Shown piece after piece: positions 29,189-39,368 of a stretch of 64,000 nt of DNA. Numbering within the stretch: the stretch's first letter is position 1; every line of letters starts with the position of its first letter. Under the pieces are notes generated by a model that was given only the letters and a program-made list of their open reading frames with translations, was not told the DNA's origin and searched no databases. Source of the DNA: Closterium sp. Naga37s-1 (taxonomy: Eukaryota > Streptophyta > Zygnematophyceae > Desmidiales > Closteriaceae); the NCBI GenBank assembly GCA_947471745.1, contig CANJKZ010000820.1, forward strand, positions 1,339,501 to 1,403,500, read 5' to 3'. Made by a program: the position numbers and the translations under genes.

Positions 29189-29302
29189 CTCTAGCAGGGC
29201 AGTGTGGCCGGAGAAAGGCAGAATCTTGATGCGGCACGATGGGATGCACGTCGCGAGTCCATATGCTTCCTCCACTGATGGTATCAACCGGTCCTCCCCA
29301 CT
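29189..29302 (-). CDS. PES-like acyltransferase B, exon E7 (end of hydrolase domain)
   Basis: Encodes GEDRLIPSVEEAYGLATCIP, then SCRIKILPFSGHTALLE. This matches SGKDxLLPSxEEAxRL...DSGHTLLLE of the family: the Asp and His positions of an alpha/beta-hydrolase triad. Donor GAG/GTGAGT at 29189. Confidence 0.75.
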
Positions 29303-29364
29303 GCATGCACGCAATGGATGGGTGGAGATGGGTGGAGATGGGTCAAGATGGTTACACCATATAC

Positions 29365-29560
29365 CATGTCGCCAGAAAGTATGCCTCCTCCACTGATGGT
29401 GTCAGCCAGTCATCCCCACTGCACACATGCATGCATGCAATGGGTGGAGATGGGTCAAGATGGGTCAAGTGAGGGAGGTCGAGTTCACGTTGCCACCCAC
29501 CCTGTAAGCCTCCTCTACTGATGGTATGAGCGGGTCCTCCCCACCCCACTGCATGCAAGC
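29365..29560 (-). repeat. Two tandem copies of the E7 start
   Basis: About 29365-29425 (DDWLTPSVEEAYFLAT) and 29500-29560 (GEDPLIPSVEEAYRVGG) repeat the E7 start. Neither contains the GHTALLE end. Confidence 0.7.
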
Positions 29561-29694
29561 AAGCAAAGGGAGGGTGAACATGGGCCCTCACAAGGTCTCA
29601 CGATTGGGTTTCACAGTCAATAACACATTAGGCTTTCAGGGACACGTTTACGCGTCAAGCCATCGATCAGTTCATCATTGTGTTTCTGCTCATT

Positions 29695-29945
29695 GTGGTG
29701 CCCCATCTCATGCCCTATGCCCCATGCCCCGTTCCTCATACCACATGGCCCAAACCCCGTTCCTCATACCACATGGCCCAAACCCCGTTCCTCATACCAC
29801 ATGCCCCACCTCATGCCCCATGCCCCATTCCCCATTCCCCATACCACATGCCCCATTCCCCATGCCCCATTCCCCATGCCCCATTCCCCATGCCCCATGC
29901 CCCATGCCCCATTCCCCATGCCCCATTCCCCACACCACATGCTGC
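29695..29945. repeat. CCCCAT(G/T)CC-type simple repeat
   Basis: Imperfect units mixing CCCCATGCCCCATTCCCCAT, in an intron. Gives His/Pro/Met shadow ORFs. Confidence 0.9.
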
Positions 29946-30009
29946 ATGCCACATGCCCCACGTCTCATGCTCATGTTACATGCCCCTGACCTCACCCATG
30001 CCCATGCCT

Positions 30010-30117
30010 CATGCCTCATGCCATAGATTGGCTGTAGCATGGCACCGGACAGCTGTAGCACAGCCTAAGCGATCACCTGGCAATGAGCAGAGTGCTGTCT
30101 GTGACGGACTGTAGCAT
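30010..30117 (-). repeat. Tandem copies of the E6 end
   Basis: About 30077-30117 encodes AMLQSVTDSTLLIAR with donor CAG/GTGATC; about 30010-30060 is a further decayed copy. Confidence 0.65.
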
Positions 30118-30183
30118 GGCAAGAGAAAAAACCTTTGCCCAACCAGGAGGAATGTCCCGTGCACCCTCGCTTTAAGTGCTCAC

Positions 30184-30280
30184 CTGACAATGAGCAGGGT
30201 GCTGGCTGTGATGGACTGTAGCATGGCGTCAGACGGCTGTAGCGCAGACATCATGGCAACACGGCGTGCCACCGTTGCTG
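30184..30280 (-). CDS. PES-like acyltransferase B, exon E6
   Basis: Encodes TVARRVAMMSALQPSDAMLQ, then SITASTLLIV. It fits the helix and beta-strand before the SGKDxLLPS segment (LLIV, then E7 GEDRLIPS). Donor CAG/GTGAGC at 30184; start approximate. Confidence 0.6.
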
Positions 30281-30424
30281 GTGGAAGCACGCTCGTGCTG
30301 GTGGGGAGAGGGGGTGGAAGAAGGAGGGGGTGCAGGGAAGGAGGAGAAGAGGGGACCGGGTGAAAAGGGGAACGGGGTCAAGGTGTGAAGGGCGAAAAGG
30401 TGACAGGGTGAAGGGGTACAAAAA

Positions 30425-30545
30425 GGCACAGAAAGAACCTGAAGGGCGCAGAAAGAACCTTAAGGGTGCAGAAAGAACCTGAAGGGTGCAGAAAGAACCT
30501 TAAGGGTGCAGAAAGAACCTGAAGGGTGCAGAAAGAACCTGACAG
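30425..30545. repeat. 20-bp minisatellite
   Basis: About six units of GCAGAAAGAACCTGAAGGGT. On the minus strand each unit contains CAGGTTCTTTC-like sequence, that is, a string of potential splice sites next to exon E5. Confidence 0.9.
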
Positions 30546-30579
30546 ACGCAGAAAGCACCTGGCGAACAAACAAAGCACC

Positions 30580-30700
30580 TGAAGGGCGGGGTGATGAGGG
30601 TCCTTTCTCTCTCCCCCAGGCTGTCCCAATCAGAGAGCAGAGGCGCGAGCGCCAAGGAGGACAGCTGCGCCAAGACAGGAATGTCTGGCGCAAAGGGTGC
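30580..30700 (-). CDS. PES-like exon E5, tandem copy 3
   Basis: After acceptor CCCCAG it encodes APFAPDIPVLAQLSSLALAP, then LLSDWDSL. It fills the lid/linker position after E4 (LGALL). Three serial copies exist; ends are approximate. Confidence 0.45.
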
Positions 30701-30769
30701 CTGGGGTAGGGAGAGGGATGGGGATGGAAGCAGGGCGGGGAGATGGTGGATGGGAGTTAGAGAGGAGAG

Positions 30770-30932
30770 GTGAGAGAGGTGCAAAGGGTGCCTGGCATGG
30801 GTAGAGGGATGGGGATGGTGGGTGGGGGATAGGGAGGAGAGGGAAAGAAAGTGGGAAGAAGTCAGAGAGGAGAGGCGCGAGGGCCAAGGAGGAGAGCTGC
30901 GCCAAGACAGGAATGTCCGGTGCAAAGGGTGC
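30770..30932 (-). repeat. PES-like exon E5, tandem copies 1 and 2
   Basis: Copy 1 (about 30868-30932) starts after CCAG and encodes APFAPDIPVLAQLSSLALAP with LLSDFF. Copy 2 (about 30770-30830) is shorter (APFAPLSPLLSN). Confidence 0.65.
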
Positions 30933-31298
30933 CTGGCATGGGGAGAGGGAAAGAAATGGGCATTGGATGGCCATGGGAATGAATGACTGAGAGGTGGAAG
31001 AGGACGAAAGAGGAGAGGAGGAAAGAGCACGAAGATGGGAATCAAGCCAGGGAGAAGGGGGTTTAGGGAAGAAAGAACTAAAGACCTGCTGCTGTCTGGG
31101 TCTCATGTCAAAAGACCATTGGGTGGCAGGGGAGAGGCGGGAGGAGGACTTCGAAGCGAGAGTGCTTTTAAGGAGCATCTAAGAGAGCAAGGCTGTTGGG
31201 GCAGCGATGGTGTATTTGCAAATTCGCCCCCGAGGTGTGCTTCGTTGGTGTGGTTAGAGAGGCGTGGTTAGAAGAGAAGAGGGAAGTATCGGGCTCAC

Positions 31299-31347
31299 CA
31301 GCAGCGCTCCGAGCTGAAGGGCTGGCTGCCGGCGAAAGCCACTCGCA
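31299..31347 (-). CDS. PES-like acyltransferase B, exon E4
   Basis: A 49-base exon: acceptor ATGCAG, then codons for S/ASGFRRQPALQLGALL, donor CTG/GTGAGC. It follows HLVICN of E3 and matches NPATSFxRSxLQPLLPLL of the family. The phase (1 base + 16 codons) fits E3's phase-2 end. Confidence 0.68.
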
Positions 31348-31356
31348 CTGCATTGG

Positions 31357-31500
31357 TTGGAGGGATGGGATGGGATGGGATGGGATGGGATGGGATGGGA
31401 TGGGATGGGATGGGATGGGATGGGATGGGATGGGATGGGATGGGATGGGATGGGATGGGATGGGATGGGATGGAATGGGATGGGACGGAATGGGATGGGA
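31357..31500. repeat. (GGGAT)n pentanucleotide array
   Basis: About 27 near-perfect units, slightly mutated at the right end, in the intron between E3 copies and E4. Confidence 0.97.
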
Positions 31501-31591
31501 AAAGGAGTAGGGAATCAATCATTAAATGGTAGAATCGAAGGGCCCGGCACACACACACACACACACCCATCCACACACATATGCATGCGCA

Positions 31592-31820
31592 CCTGTTGCA
31601 TATGACGAGGTGGGCATGGGTAGCAGCGAGGGAGAGTGCCACCCCCGCCACTGCTGCCACCACAAACCCACACCCACACACCCACGCCCCCATTCCCTCG
31701 CACGCACCTGTTGCAAATGGCGAGGTGGGTAACCAGGTTCGCATGGGTGGCAGTGGCAGGCAGCGAGGGAGAGTGCCACCCCCGCTCCGAGTGACTCCGC
31801 CACCACTGGCACTGCTGCAG
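31592..31820 (-). repeat. Two tandem partial copies of E3
   Basis: About 31710-31820 reads AESLGAGVALSLAA and ends at CAG/GTGCG; about 31592-31665 reads GVALSLAATHAHLVICNR. Both repeat the nucleophile-elbow part of E3, the second without its Ser. Confidence 0.75.
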
Positions 31821-31881
31821 GCACATGCATGCAGCATGCACACACTTGCACAAACATACACCCACACGCACCCACACCCAC

Positions 31882-32199
31882 CTGTTGCAGATGACGAGGT
31901 GGGCAACCAGATGCGAGTGCTTAGCAGCGAGGGAGAGCGCCACCCCCGCTCCAAACGACTCTGCCACCACTGTCACTGCCGCAGGCGCCGCTGCTGCTGC
32001 ATCTTCCAGTGCAGGTGTTGCAGGTACTGCAGGTGCTGCGGCTTCTTCTGCTGCGGGTGCTGCGGTTGTGCCTGTCCCTGCAGGCATTCCGTCCTCATCA
32101 GAGGCGTATCCCATGGCTCTTGCACCCAAGGACGCTTGCAGCAGCAGCAGCGCGGTCTCCCTCCGCAGGTCCTGCTCTTGCTGAATAAGATCCGCCACA
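31882..32199 (-). CDS. PES-like acyltransferase B, exon E3 (nucleophile elbow)
   Basis: Encodes VADLIQQEQDLRRETALLLL, an Ala-rich insert, then VVAESFGAGVALSLAAKHSH and LVAHLVICN. AESFGAGVAL matches the GxSFGGxLAL elbow of the hydrolase half, with the Ser nucleophile present and Ala for the first Gly. Acceptor GCCAG before 32199, donor CAG/GTGGGT at 31882. Phases match E2 and E4. Confidence 0.78.
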
Positions 32200-32504
32200 C
32201 TGGCGGCGAGTGCGTCGAGGGGGAGGATGGGGTGGCCGAGAGGGAGGGGAGAGGGAGGGGCAGAGGGAGGGGCAGAGGGACGGGGAGGGGGAGGGGGATG
32301 GGAGAGGGAGGGAGAGGGGAAGGGGAGCGGGAGGGGAGAGGGAGGGGAGCGGGAGGGTGGGGGGGAGAGGAGGCGAGGGAAAAGGTGGGAAAGGCGGGAG
32401 GTGGAGGGGATTGGAGGCAAGGTATTGTGTGTGTTTGCACGCGTGGGATCACTGATTCACAGGCTGATCGTGCTCCTGAGGGGGGAAATGCAATGCAGTG
32501 CCTT

Positions 32505-32518
32505 TTGAGTCGACTCAA
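32505..32518. repeat. Junction palindrome P6 (centre TCGA)
   Basis: TTGAGTCGACTCAA, in CCTT...AAGG context. It lies between two copies of an intron block sharing CACGCGTGG...ATCACTG and the GATCNTGCTC motif (about 32438-32498 and 32556-32626). Confidence 0.85.
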
Positions 32519-32755
32519 GGTCACCTCGTTACAATGGCAATGTCCTGTCTTTCGTCACGCGTGGATGGAATGGAATCACTGCTTCATGCGCGGATCATGC
32601 TCGTGAGGGCGGAGATGCAGAGGCAGCTGTAGTATTATAAAGTGCCGCTACAACCGTGTCCTCACTCAATGCCGCTACAGCCGTATCACTCAGTGGTGCT
32701 ACAGCCATCTGCATGACTGACTGTTACAGGCATAACAACCAATCACAACACTCAC

Positions 32756-32862
32756 AGCTGGGAGAGCTGGGCGTAGGAAGAAGTATCAGCAGCCGGGATG
32801 CAGAGGCACCGCACGTCGTAGCAAGGCTTTAAGCCCTCCAGGTGGCGCTCTAGGAATACGCC
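32756..32862 (-). CDS. PES-like acyltransferase B, exon E2
   Basis: Acceptor CTCCAG, then GVFLERHLEGLKPCYDVRCL, CIPAADTSSYAQLSQL, donor GCT/GTGAGT. It matches GLxxQHKALxxxFDVRCLHIPxxDRSSFxxL of the family and joins E1 (YLPGLDGT) and E3 (VADLI) in phase. Confidence 0.8.
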
Positions 32863-33102
32863 CTGGAGGGTGGTGGGAGTGGAAGGGTGGTGGGTGTGGA
32901 AGGGTGCGCATTGCAGGGTAAGGAACGGAAGGGAAGTGAAGGGACAGAAAGAGGGGCAAGGGAACGCCCTGGGGGGTGGGGGGAGTAGTAGGGTGGGTGG
33001 GCGATGGTCGATGCATAGCATAGGGAAGAAGAGGGACAGAAAGAAGGACAAGTACATGCGTTCCCTGTTCATTTCGTTCCTTCCTTCCTACCATCTCCGT
33101 TA

Positions 33103-33160
33103 CTCCTCTCACTGTCTTGTCCAGCCCGAGCAGGTACCCGGGCAGAAGAGCCGGCACCTC
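33103..33160 (-). repeat. Tandem copy of the E1 end
   Basis: Encodes ALLPGYLLGLDKT followed by GTGAGAGG, a duplicate of the YLPGLDGT end of E1 including its donor. Separated from E1 by palindrome P7. Confidence 0.72.
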
Positions 33161-33170
33161 TGGCCAACTC

Positions 33171-33186
33171 TTTGAGGCGCCTCAAA
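33171..33186. repeat. Junction palindrome P7 (centre GCGC)
   Basis: TTTGAG-GCGC-CTCAAA, followed by AGTCACC. It lies between the two copies of the E1 end. The matching site in unit C (53078-53094) is decayed but recognisable. Confidence 0.9.
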
Positions 33187-33263
33187 AGTCACCGCAGGCG
33201 AAAACCTACACCCTAAACCCGAAACCCGCGCCGCTTCCACCACTAGCCCCTACCACCTCTCAC

Positions 33264-34088
33264 CGTGCCGTCTAGTCCGGGCAGGTACACGAGCAGCGGC
33301 AGCTCGCGTCGCACGCCGCACGGCGCCAGGAATCGCGGGCCGTCCGTCGCGCGGCTCGCCTCCAGCGCCACCTGCACCAGATCGCGCCCGCTCACGTCCC
33401 AGATCCACCGCGCCGCGTCCCCGATTGAATCATCCTCGCTACTAGCAGCCCCGTTAGAGTCGTTCTCGCCATTGACGCGCGGCCGTTTGTCGGAAGCATC
33501 GTCCGCGGCTGTAGCGCCAGCCCTCTCATCCACCGGCCCATCGCGGTCCCCGCTCCCCCCTTCCGCGCTGCGAGTCGCGTCAATTCGACCGTTACGCCTC
33601 GATACGACAGACCGTCTCGCTCTAAACGGCCTCGCTAAAAGCAGAGGTCTCGCGGTCGCAAAAGGCCTCGTTACTACAAGATTTTTCGCGCTTGTTCCAA
33701 TAACGAGGCTGCCAGTAACGAGACGCGATCGTCTTCCCGCAACGCCAGCTACAAACGGAGCATTCCACGGCGGAATTAAAAGAGAGAGAACGGAGACCGA
33801 CAGTTGATTTGCTGAGGAGCTCGCTGGCGTACGTCCTCGTCTGTCAAATTGACGGAAAACGTCTCCGCTAGACGGTCGTCCTTTATTACAAGCAATGCCA
33901 GCAGGTCCAAACGCGGAACGCTGCGAGAGAAACGGCGAGCTGACTAGCGACGGCGACGGTAGAATCGACTGCGACGATAAGATTTTAGCACCATTGGGAG
34001 GGACAAATCGTTCCCGTCGCGATGAATTCTGACGAGAAACCAGCTGCGTGCGAGAAGCCGCGCATGTCGGCGCACGAGCCGCATCCAT
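33264..34088 (-). CDS. PES-like acyltransferase B, exon E1
   Basis: Starts at ATG 34088 and ends at donor ACG/GTGAGA in phase 0, 275 codons. The first 150 or so residues are Ser/Arg/Ala-rich and poor in acid, as in a chloroplast transit peptide. An acidic stretch (GENDSNGAASSEDDSIG) follows, then WDVSGRDLVQVALEASRATD and LPLLVYLPGLDGT, the first strand and oxyanion loop of the hydrolase half of phytyl ester synthases. In plants these plastid enzymes move phytol and fatty acids into esters during chlorophyll and membrane breakdown. The gene then runs left for about 12 kb with duplicated exons and loses its last exon, so function is doubtful. Confidence 0.72.
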
Positions 34089-34456
34089 GGCCGCCCTAGT
34101 GGTCTGGGACTGATCAGTTCCACGCTGTTATTATTTTCCCCGCTTATCAATTACGCGTTATGAAGCCGGTCCGATTTAGTACTCAGTATTAGGTTCAGCT
34201 GTTCTCGAATCATGTACTCGGAAGAATACAATTACACAAGAAGAACAAGCTTGTTTTATTTCCAACAATACATTCTAAAAAGACATGCTACATCACGCAC
34301 TCAGCACCCTATCCCCTTCATAAGCACACACGCACACACGCTTCCCAATTCTGGCAACCAGAAAATATATGCGCCATTTATCCTTCTTCCTACACCAGCC
34401 CTCTCCCCATTGCGGCGTTGAGATTCGCCCCCAATGCCACGTAATAATCTTAGGAA

Positions 34457-37400
34457 TCACCCTGTCAGGTCCGGCAGCCAATCAAGTGCCTCCAGCCCTC
34501 TCTGCTCTGCCAGCCATGCTGCCGCCTCCACCAGCAACTCATCCTCCCCCATGCCGCCCGTGCCCACGCCGCCCACACCACCCATGCCGCCCATGCCGCC
34601 CATGCCGGCCAAGCCATCAAGCCCCACGCTGAGAGTGCGAGTGCATCGCACCACGGGGGTCTGTGTACCAGCAGTACCAGCACCAGCAGTGGCAGCAGCA
34701 GCGGCGGCAGCGGCAGCAGTGGTTGGAACAGCAGGGCTCAGAGCGACACCAGAGGCACGCACAGAATTGCAGGCCGTACCCATGAAATCGCGGGTGTGAC
34801 TCGTGCTGGCATGGAAACTAGCAGCCAGAGCTGCCTGAGCTGCGTGAGCAGGTGGCACCTGGGGGAGGTGGAACTGTTGCAGGTGCGCAGCAGCACTCCC
34901 TGCAGGTTGCTCATGGCTCGAAATAAGGTTTGTGAAGTGGTTCGGGGCGGGAGGGAGAGAGGCGACGGGCGGGAGAGAGGCGTTGGGAGGGAGAGAGGCG
35001 ACGGGACGACGCACGCTAGTGGGGGAAGTGTGAGGATGAGTGGTGAAAGTAGGCGATGCTAGCTGCGGTTGCCTCGCTAATTGAGAAGCCTGAATCCGTG
35101 CTGACATTTCCATCACAACAGCCTCTGGCTTGGATTGCACTGCAGACTGAACACACCCTTGAACCGGAGCTTCGGGCCTCAACTGAAGCACCATTGACGG
35201 CTGCTGCTGCACTTGCTGCTGCTCCTGTTGCTGCTGCTGCCCCGCCCCTTGGGATTTCCGGCACTCACACTGGCAGCACGGGGTTTCCAGGGTAGGCAGC
35301 ACAAGAGCGGCCGGTAACACTGCAGCGGGTGGCGACGCAGTGGCAGGCGGCGGCACTGCAGCGGGCGGCAGTTCGGAAGCGCGTGGCTGCGGCAGGGCAT
35401 GAGGTGACATGCAATGCGGTGCTGGTGTTGTTCCTGTCGCTACTGTCGCCGCTGTTGCTGCTGCTGCCTGGTACGGGGTGTGGCCAGCAATAGGAAGCAG
35501 CGGAGGCGACAGGAAAGGAAGCGCCTGGTTTTGTGAAAAATCAGGTGTCACAGTTGGTGCTACAGGGGGGGCTTGGACTTGAGCTTGGAGTGGGGCCCAC
35601 AGTTGCCGTTGTGCTGATCGTTCCGCTTCCACAGAAATGCTTTCAGCGTTCTGAAATGAAACAGCTGCTGCTACTGACCTATGTGGTGCTACTGATGTGG
35701 CTGGGGGTTGAAACGCTGCTGCGGCAGCATCAGACGGTGCCCGATACTGTGCTGCACCTGTGACTCGCTGCGAGCCCTGCAGAAGCTGACGTGGCACCAT
35801 ATCCTCCAGCAGCCCTTGCAGCTGGCGTGGCGCTGAGTCATCAAACCGGTCACCAGCCGCAGTCACGGGGGAAGGCACAAGAGCCCCACCCGCATCAGTG
35901 GCGCTGCTCCTGCTCATAGACCGCCCGTAACCGCCAATGCCCCCGCCAACCGCCACGGGGGAAGGCAATAGTGCTGCGCCCGCATCAGTGGCGCTGCCGC
36001 TTCTGCTCATGGGCCGCTCACAGTTCTCACCGCCGTCCGCCACGGCACGCCAGCTGTCAATCCTCTCGCCGGCGCTGTTGCCGTCACTGTGGGGGCTTGA
36101 GCTTGACAGGAGGTCGGTGCGGGAGAGATTGGCGCGCAGCACAGAGAGCAGCAGAGATTGCGAGTCCGCAGGGGCACTTACCGGGGCGTAAAGAGGGGCG
36201 TTTAACGGGGCAATGGATGGGGGGGCATGTAACGGGGCGTTTGGAGGGGGGGGGGCTGAAAGAGCAGCTGCGGATGGGAATTGGGGGTCCATGGGAGCAG
36301 AACCGGCAGCGGCAGCGGCAAAAGCAGGGGCGGCACCAAAAGAAGGGGCAGCGTCGCAAGCGGCAGTGTTGGCAGCAGCGGAAACAGCAAGACGGGTGAG
36401 CGACGAGAGCAGGTTCAGAGGCTGCTGCTGCCGCTTCGGTTGCCACTGCTGCTGCTGTTGCTCCTGCTGCAACTGCCATTGCTGCTGTTGTTGCTGCTGC
36501 TGCTGCTGTTGCTGTTGCTGCTGCAATTGCCATTGCTGCTGTTGTTGCTGCTGTGGCTGCAGTTGCTGCTGCGATTGCCAACGCTGCTGTTGCTGCTGCT
36601 GCAGTTGACATTGCTGCTGTTGCGGTTGCTGGTGCTGCGGCTGCTGCCCCTGCTGGTGCTGCTGCGGCAAGTTCTGCTGCTGCTGCTGCGGCAACGGCTG
36701 CACCACAGTGCACCTCCCAGCATCCTTCCACCCCCCCTGGTCGCCGCTGTTGCCCCACGGGGATTCAAGGTCGGCCGGAGAAGAGAAGCTCACTTTGATC
36801 GGCCTGGGCGGCGTGAAGGAGAGACTCGCAGCAGCAGAGGATTGAGTCGCGGCAGCAGCGGCAGGAGATGAGTGAGACGGGTGAGAGGCGGCGGGGGAGG
36901 CAGAGGACACATGAGATGCGGCGGCAGACAAGTGAGAGGAGGGAGAGGCGTGGGGGGCAGGAGAGGCGCGCGTCACACGAAAGCCCACCTGAATGGATAG
37001 CGGTTCAGGGGAGGGCTGCAGCCGGTGGGGGGCTTGGAATCCTTGATTCGAGTTTAAGGTTGGGAGATTACATCCCTCGGAGGCATAGCGTGCGTGGGGG
37101 GCGTGCAAGGGCAAGCAGGGTTCTGACATCAAGGAGGGGTCAGTTTCGCGCGATCGCTTGCCCAGAGAGGTGGGTGTGGGAGATCGCTGCTGGGTTAGGT
37201 AGCACGGGGCGGAATTGGACTGCAGCACCGCTTTGCACTCCTCTTGCTGCTGCTGCTGCTGCTGCTGCTGTTGATGCTGTTGCTGTTGCAACAAATGCTG
37301 TTGCTGTGGGTGCTGTTGATGCTGTTGCGGGGGCTGCATCTGCTGCTGCCAGGGATGTGCTGGAGAGTGCGGTGATGCGTGCTGTGCTGCGTGCTGTGTG

Positions 37401-37528
37401 TGCGGTGATGTGTGCACTGCTGTCGTGAATCGTAAAGGGGCAGGAGAACTCATGTTCCCCTGCTGCTGGCACTGCTTCTGCCCTTGCCCTTGCTTCTGCC
37501 ACAGCTGCTGCCCTTGCCCCTGCAGTTG

Positions 37529-37595
<67 letters not shown>

Positions 37596-38456
37596 ATCCG
37601 CTGCTGCATCCACTGCTGCATCTGCCGCTTCTGTACCAAGTGTTGCAAATGCTGCTGCAACAAATGCTGCTGCTGCGGCGGCGGCGGTGGCGGCGGCTGC
37701 TGTTCACCCACCATTTCTGTTTTCGTTGCATTCTCCGCCCAGACTCCAGCTGCGGCAGCAGCTGCACCTGGTAAATGGTTTAAGGTAACACCACCAGCCT
37801 GACAAGCACCGTCCGTTGCTGCAGAGGGCACTAACCGGAGGCCAATGGGCGGCTCACTGTGGTTGTGCGTGTTCAGGTAAGTCACCCGGAAGAAAATGAT
37901 CGATGCGGGTGGCTTGCCTGCCGCCCGGTGGTGTGCGGCTGCGTCAAAACCGGGCGGCAGCTGCGACGGATGGGTGGCAGGAGTGAGGGGTAGTAGCTGC
38001 CAGTCAACTCGCTTGCGAGCCGGGCAGGGGTGGAAGACTGTGGGAGGGGGGGCGGCGGTTGGGGTGGCAGTGCTAGCTTCAGCAGCATCAGCAACATCAG
38101 CAGCAGAATCAGTATTGGCGTCAGGATCAGCCTTGGGATGAGGAGTAGTATTAGTAGCATCAGAAGCTGCACCGGTAGCAGCAGCAGGGACATTGGCATC
38201 AGCAGCAGCCGCAGCAGCAGCAGCTGGAGCAGCAGCAGGCAGGTCAGTTGAGTCTGAACGAGTTGCTGGGGTTGCTGGCGCTGCGTCTTGCTTGGATAGT
38301 GATGTTGGTGTTGCGGGTGGCGTTGCTGCCGTTACAGGTGTTGCTGCTGCTGCTGGTGTTGCAGGTAAAGACGCCCCTGCTCCTGCTTCGTCCTGGCGAG
38401 TGTCAGCGCTGTCAGGCAGAGGGAGGCACGTGGAGCACGCACAGCGGAAGTACGAC
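34457..38456 (-). CDS. WRKY-like transcription factor B, exon 2
   Basis: A 4.0-kb exon that joins exon 1 (38827-39368) in frame for about 1513 residues. Acceptor CCCAG; the join reads ACH-R-SYFRC. Cys186 is followed by an Ala/Thr/Pro-rich insert to HPCPARKRVDWQ (Cys325) and VTYLNTHNH (His378, His380). A chance-looking Cys (STC) near Cys186 is absent from paralogue A, so Cys325 is the better second ligand. Long poly-Gln runs follow (CAG/CTG repeats at 37520-37595 and 36430-36700), then the conserved tail TRTLSVGLDGL and AAWLAEQRGLEALDWLPDL. Open throughout. Confidence 0.75.
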
Positions 38457-38599
38457 CTGGGATAGAGGGGGAGCAAGGGCAGGAGGAAGACGGGGGCAGG
38501 AGGGTGAAAGGAGATGAGATGACGTGGGAATGGAAACCAAAGGGGGTGATAGCATCATCCACAGCCGTTGCAAGCACCACACCTAACAATTCCCCCATC

Positions 38600-38745
38600 T
38601 CCGAATCACACAGAAGCTCACCAGTGGCAGGCGGACTTGACGAGGCGTTTCTCGCCGTATTTCAGCCAGCAATGCGCGTCCTCCGGCATCACGTCCTGCG
38701 GCACACGCCTCAGCTGCTCCGCGTCCACCGCCGCCCCCCCAAGCA
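38600..38745 (-). pseudogene. Second copy of the half-WRKY exon in the intron of gene B
   Basis: Repeats AEQLRRVPQDVMPEDAHCWL, then KYGEKRLVKSACH, and ends CACTG/GTGAGC. Spliced to exon 2 it would read HWSYF rather than HRSYF. A shared AAGCACCACACC motif marks the duplicated block. It has no own start codon; use as an alternative exon is unproven. Confidence 0.65.
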
Positions 38746-38826
38746 CCACACCCAATGCCTCCAGCTCCTAATCACACTCACGCGCACCCAACAATGCCCC
38801 AAGCTCAATATCAAGCTCATCCTTAC

Positions 38827-39368
38827 CTGTGGCAAGCTGACTTGACGAGCCGCTTCTCGCCGTATTTCAGCCAGCAGTGCGAGTCTTCCGGCATCACGTC
38901 CTGTGGCACGCGCCTCAGCTGCTCCGCGTCCACCGCCACCCAATGCGGGAACAGCGCCCGTGCGGGGGCGCCACTGGCTACGGGGTTGCCCCCCCCCGCC
39001 GCGTGACGACCACTGGTCGAAATTTGGGCACAGGTAGCCGCAGGAATCGCGGCAGATGGGAGCTGCTGAGGGGACCTCTCTTGACGCAGCGCCAGTGGTT
39101 CATTCCCCACCGGATTCGCTCCCGCCGCTGCTGTGTGACGGCTGCAGATCACCGCGGGAATCGCGGCAGATGAGAGCAGTTGCGCGGACCCATGCGGCTG
39201 CCTTGGCGCGCTTATCGTGCTGCTGGCGCCAGTGCTGCTGGCGGTATTGTTGCTCGTGGTGCTCGCAGCAAGGGTGGGAGTCATGATGATCGCTCCAGTG
39301 GCCCCAGTGTGCTTGCTGCTGCTGCTGGGAGACATGATGATCGCACCCGTCGGGTAATCCACAGCCAT
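38827..39368 (-). CDS. WRKY-like transcription factor B, exon 1
   Basis: ATG 39368 (MAVDYPTGAIIMSPSSSS). Ser/Thr/Ala-rich N-terminus, then AEQLRRVPQDVMPEDSHC and WLKYGEK at residues 166-172, ending at a strong donor CAG/GTAAGG inside the Arg codon. Longer than exon 1 of gene A, containing two related segments around the SAAIPA motif. Confidence 0.75.

Noticed and set aside
30425-30545. Tandem repeats as a possible CRISPR array
   Set aside because: Units are contiguous with no unique spacers, there are no cas genes, and the genome is eukaryotic.
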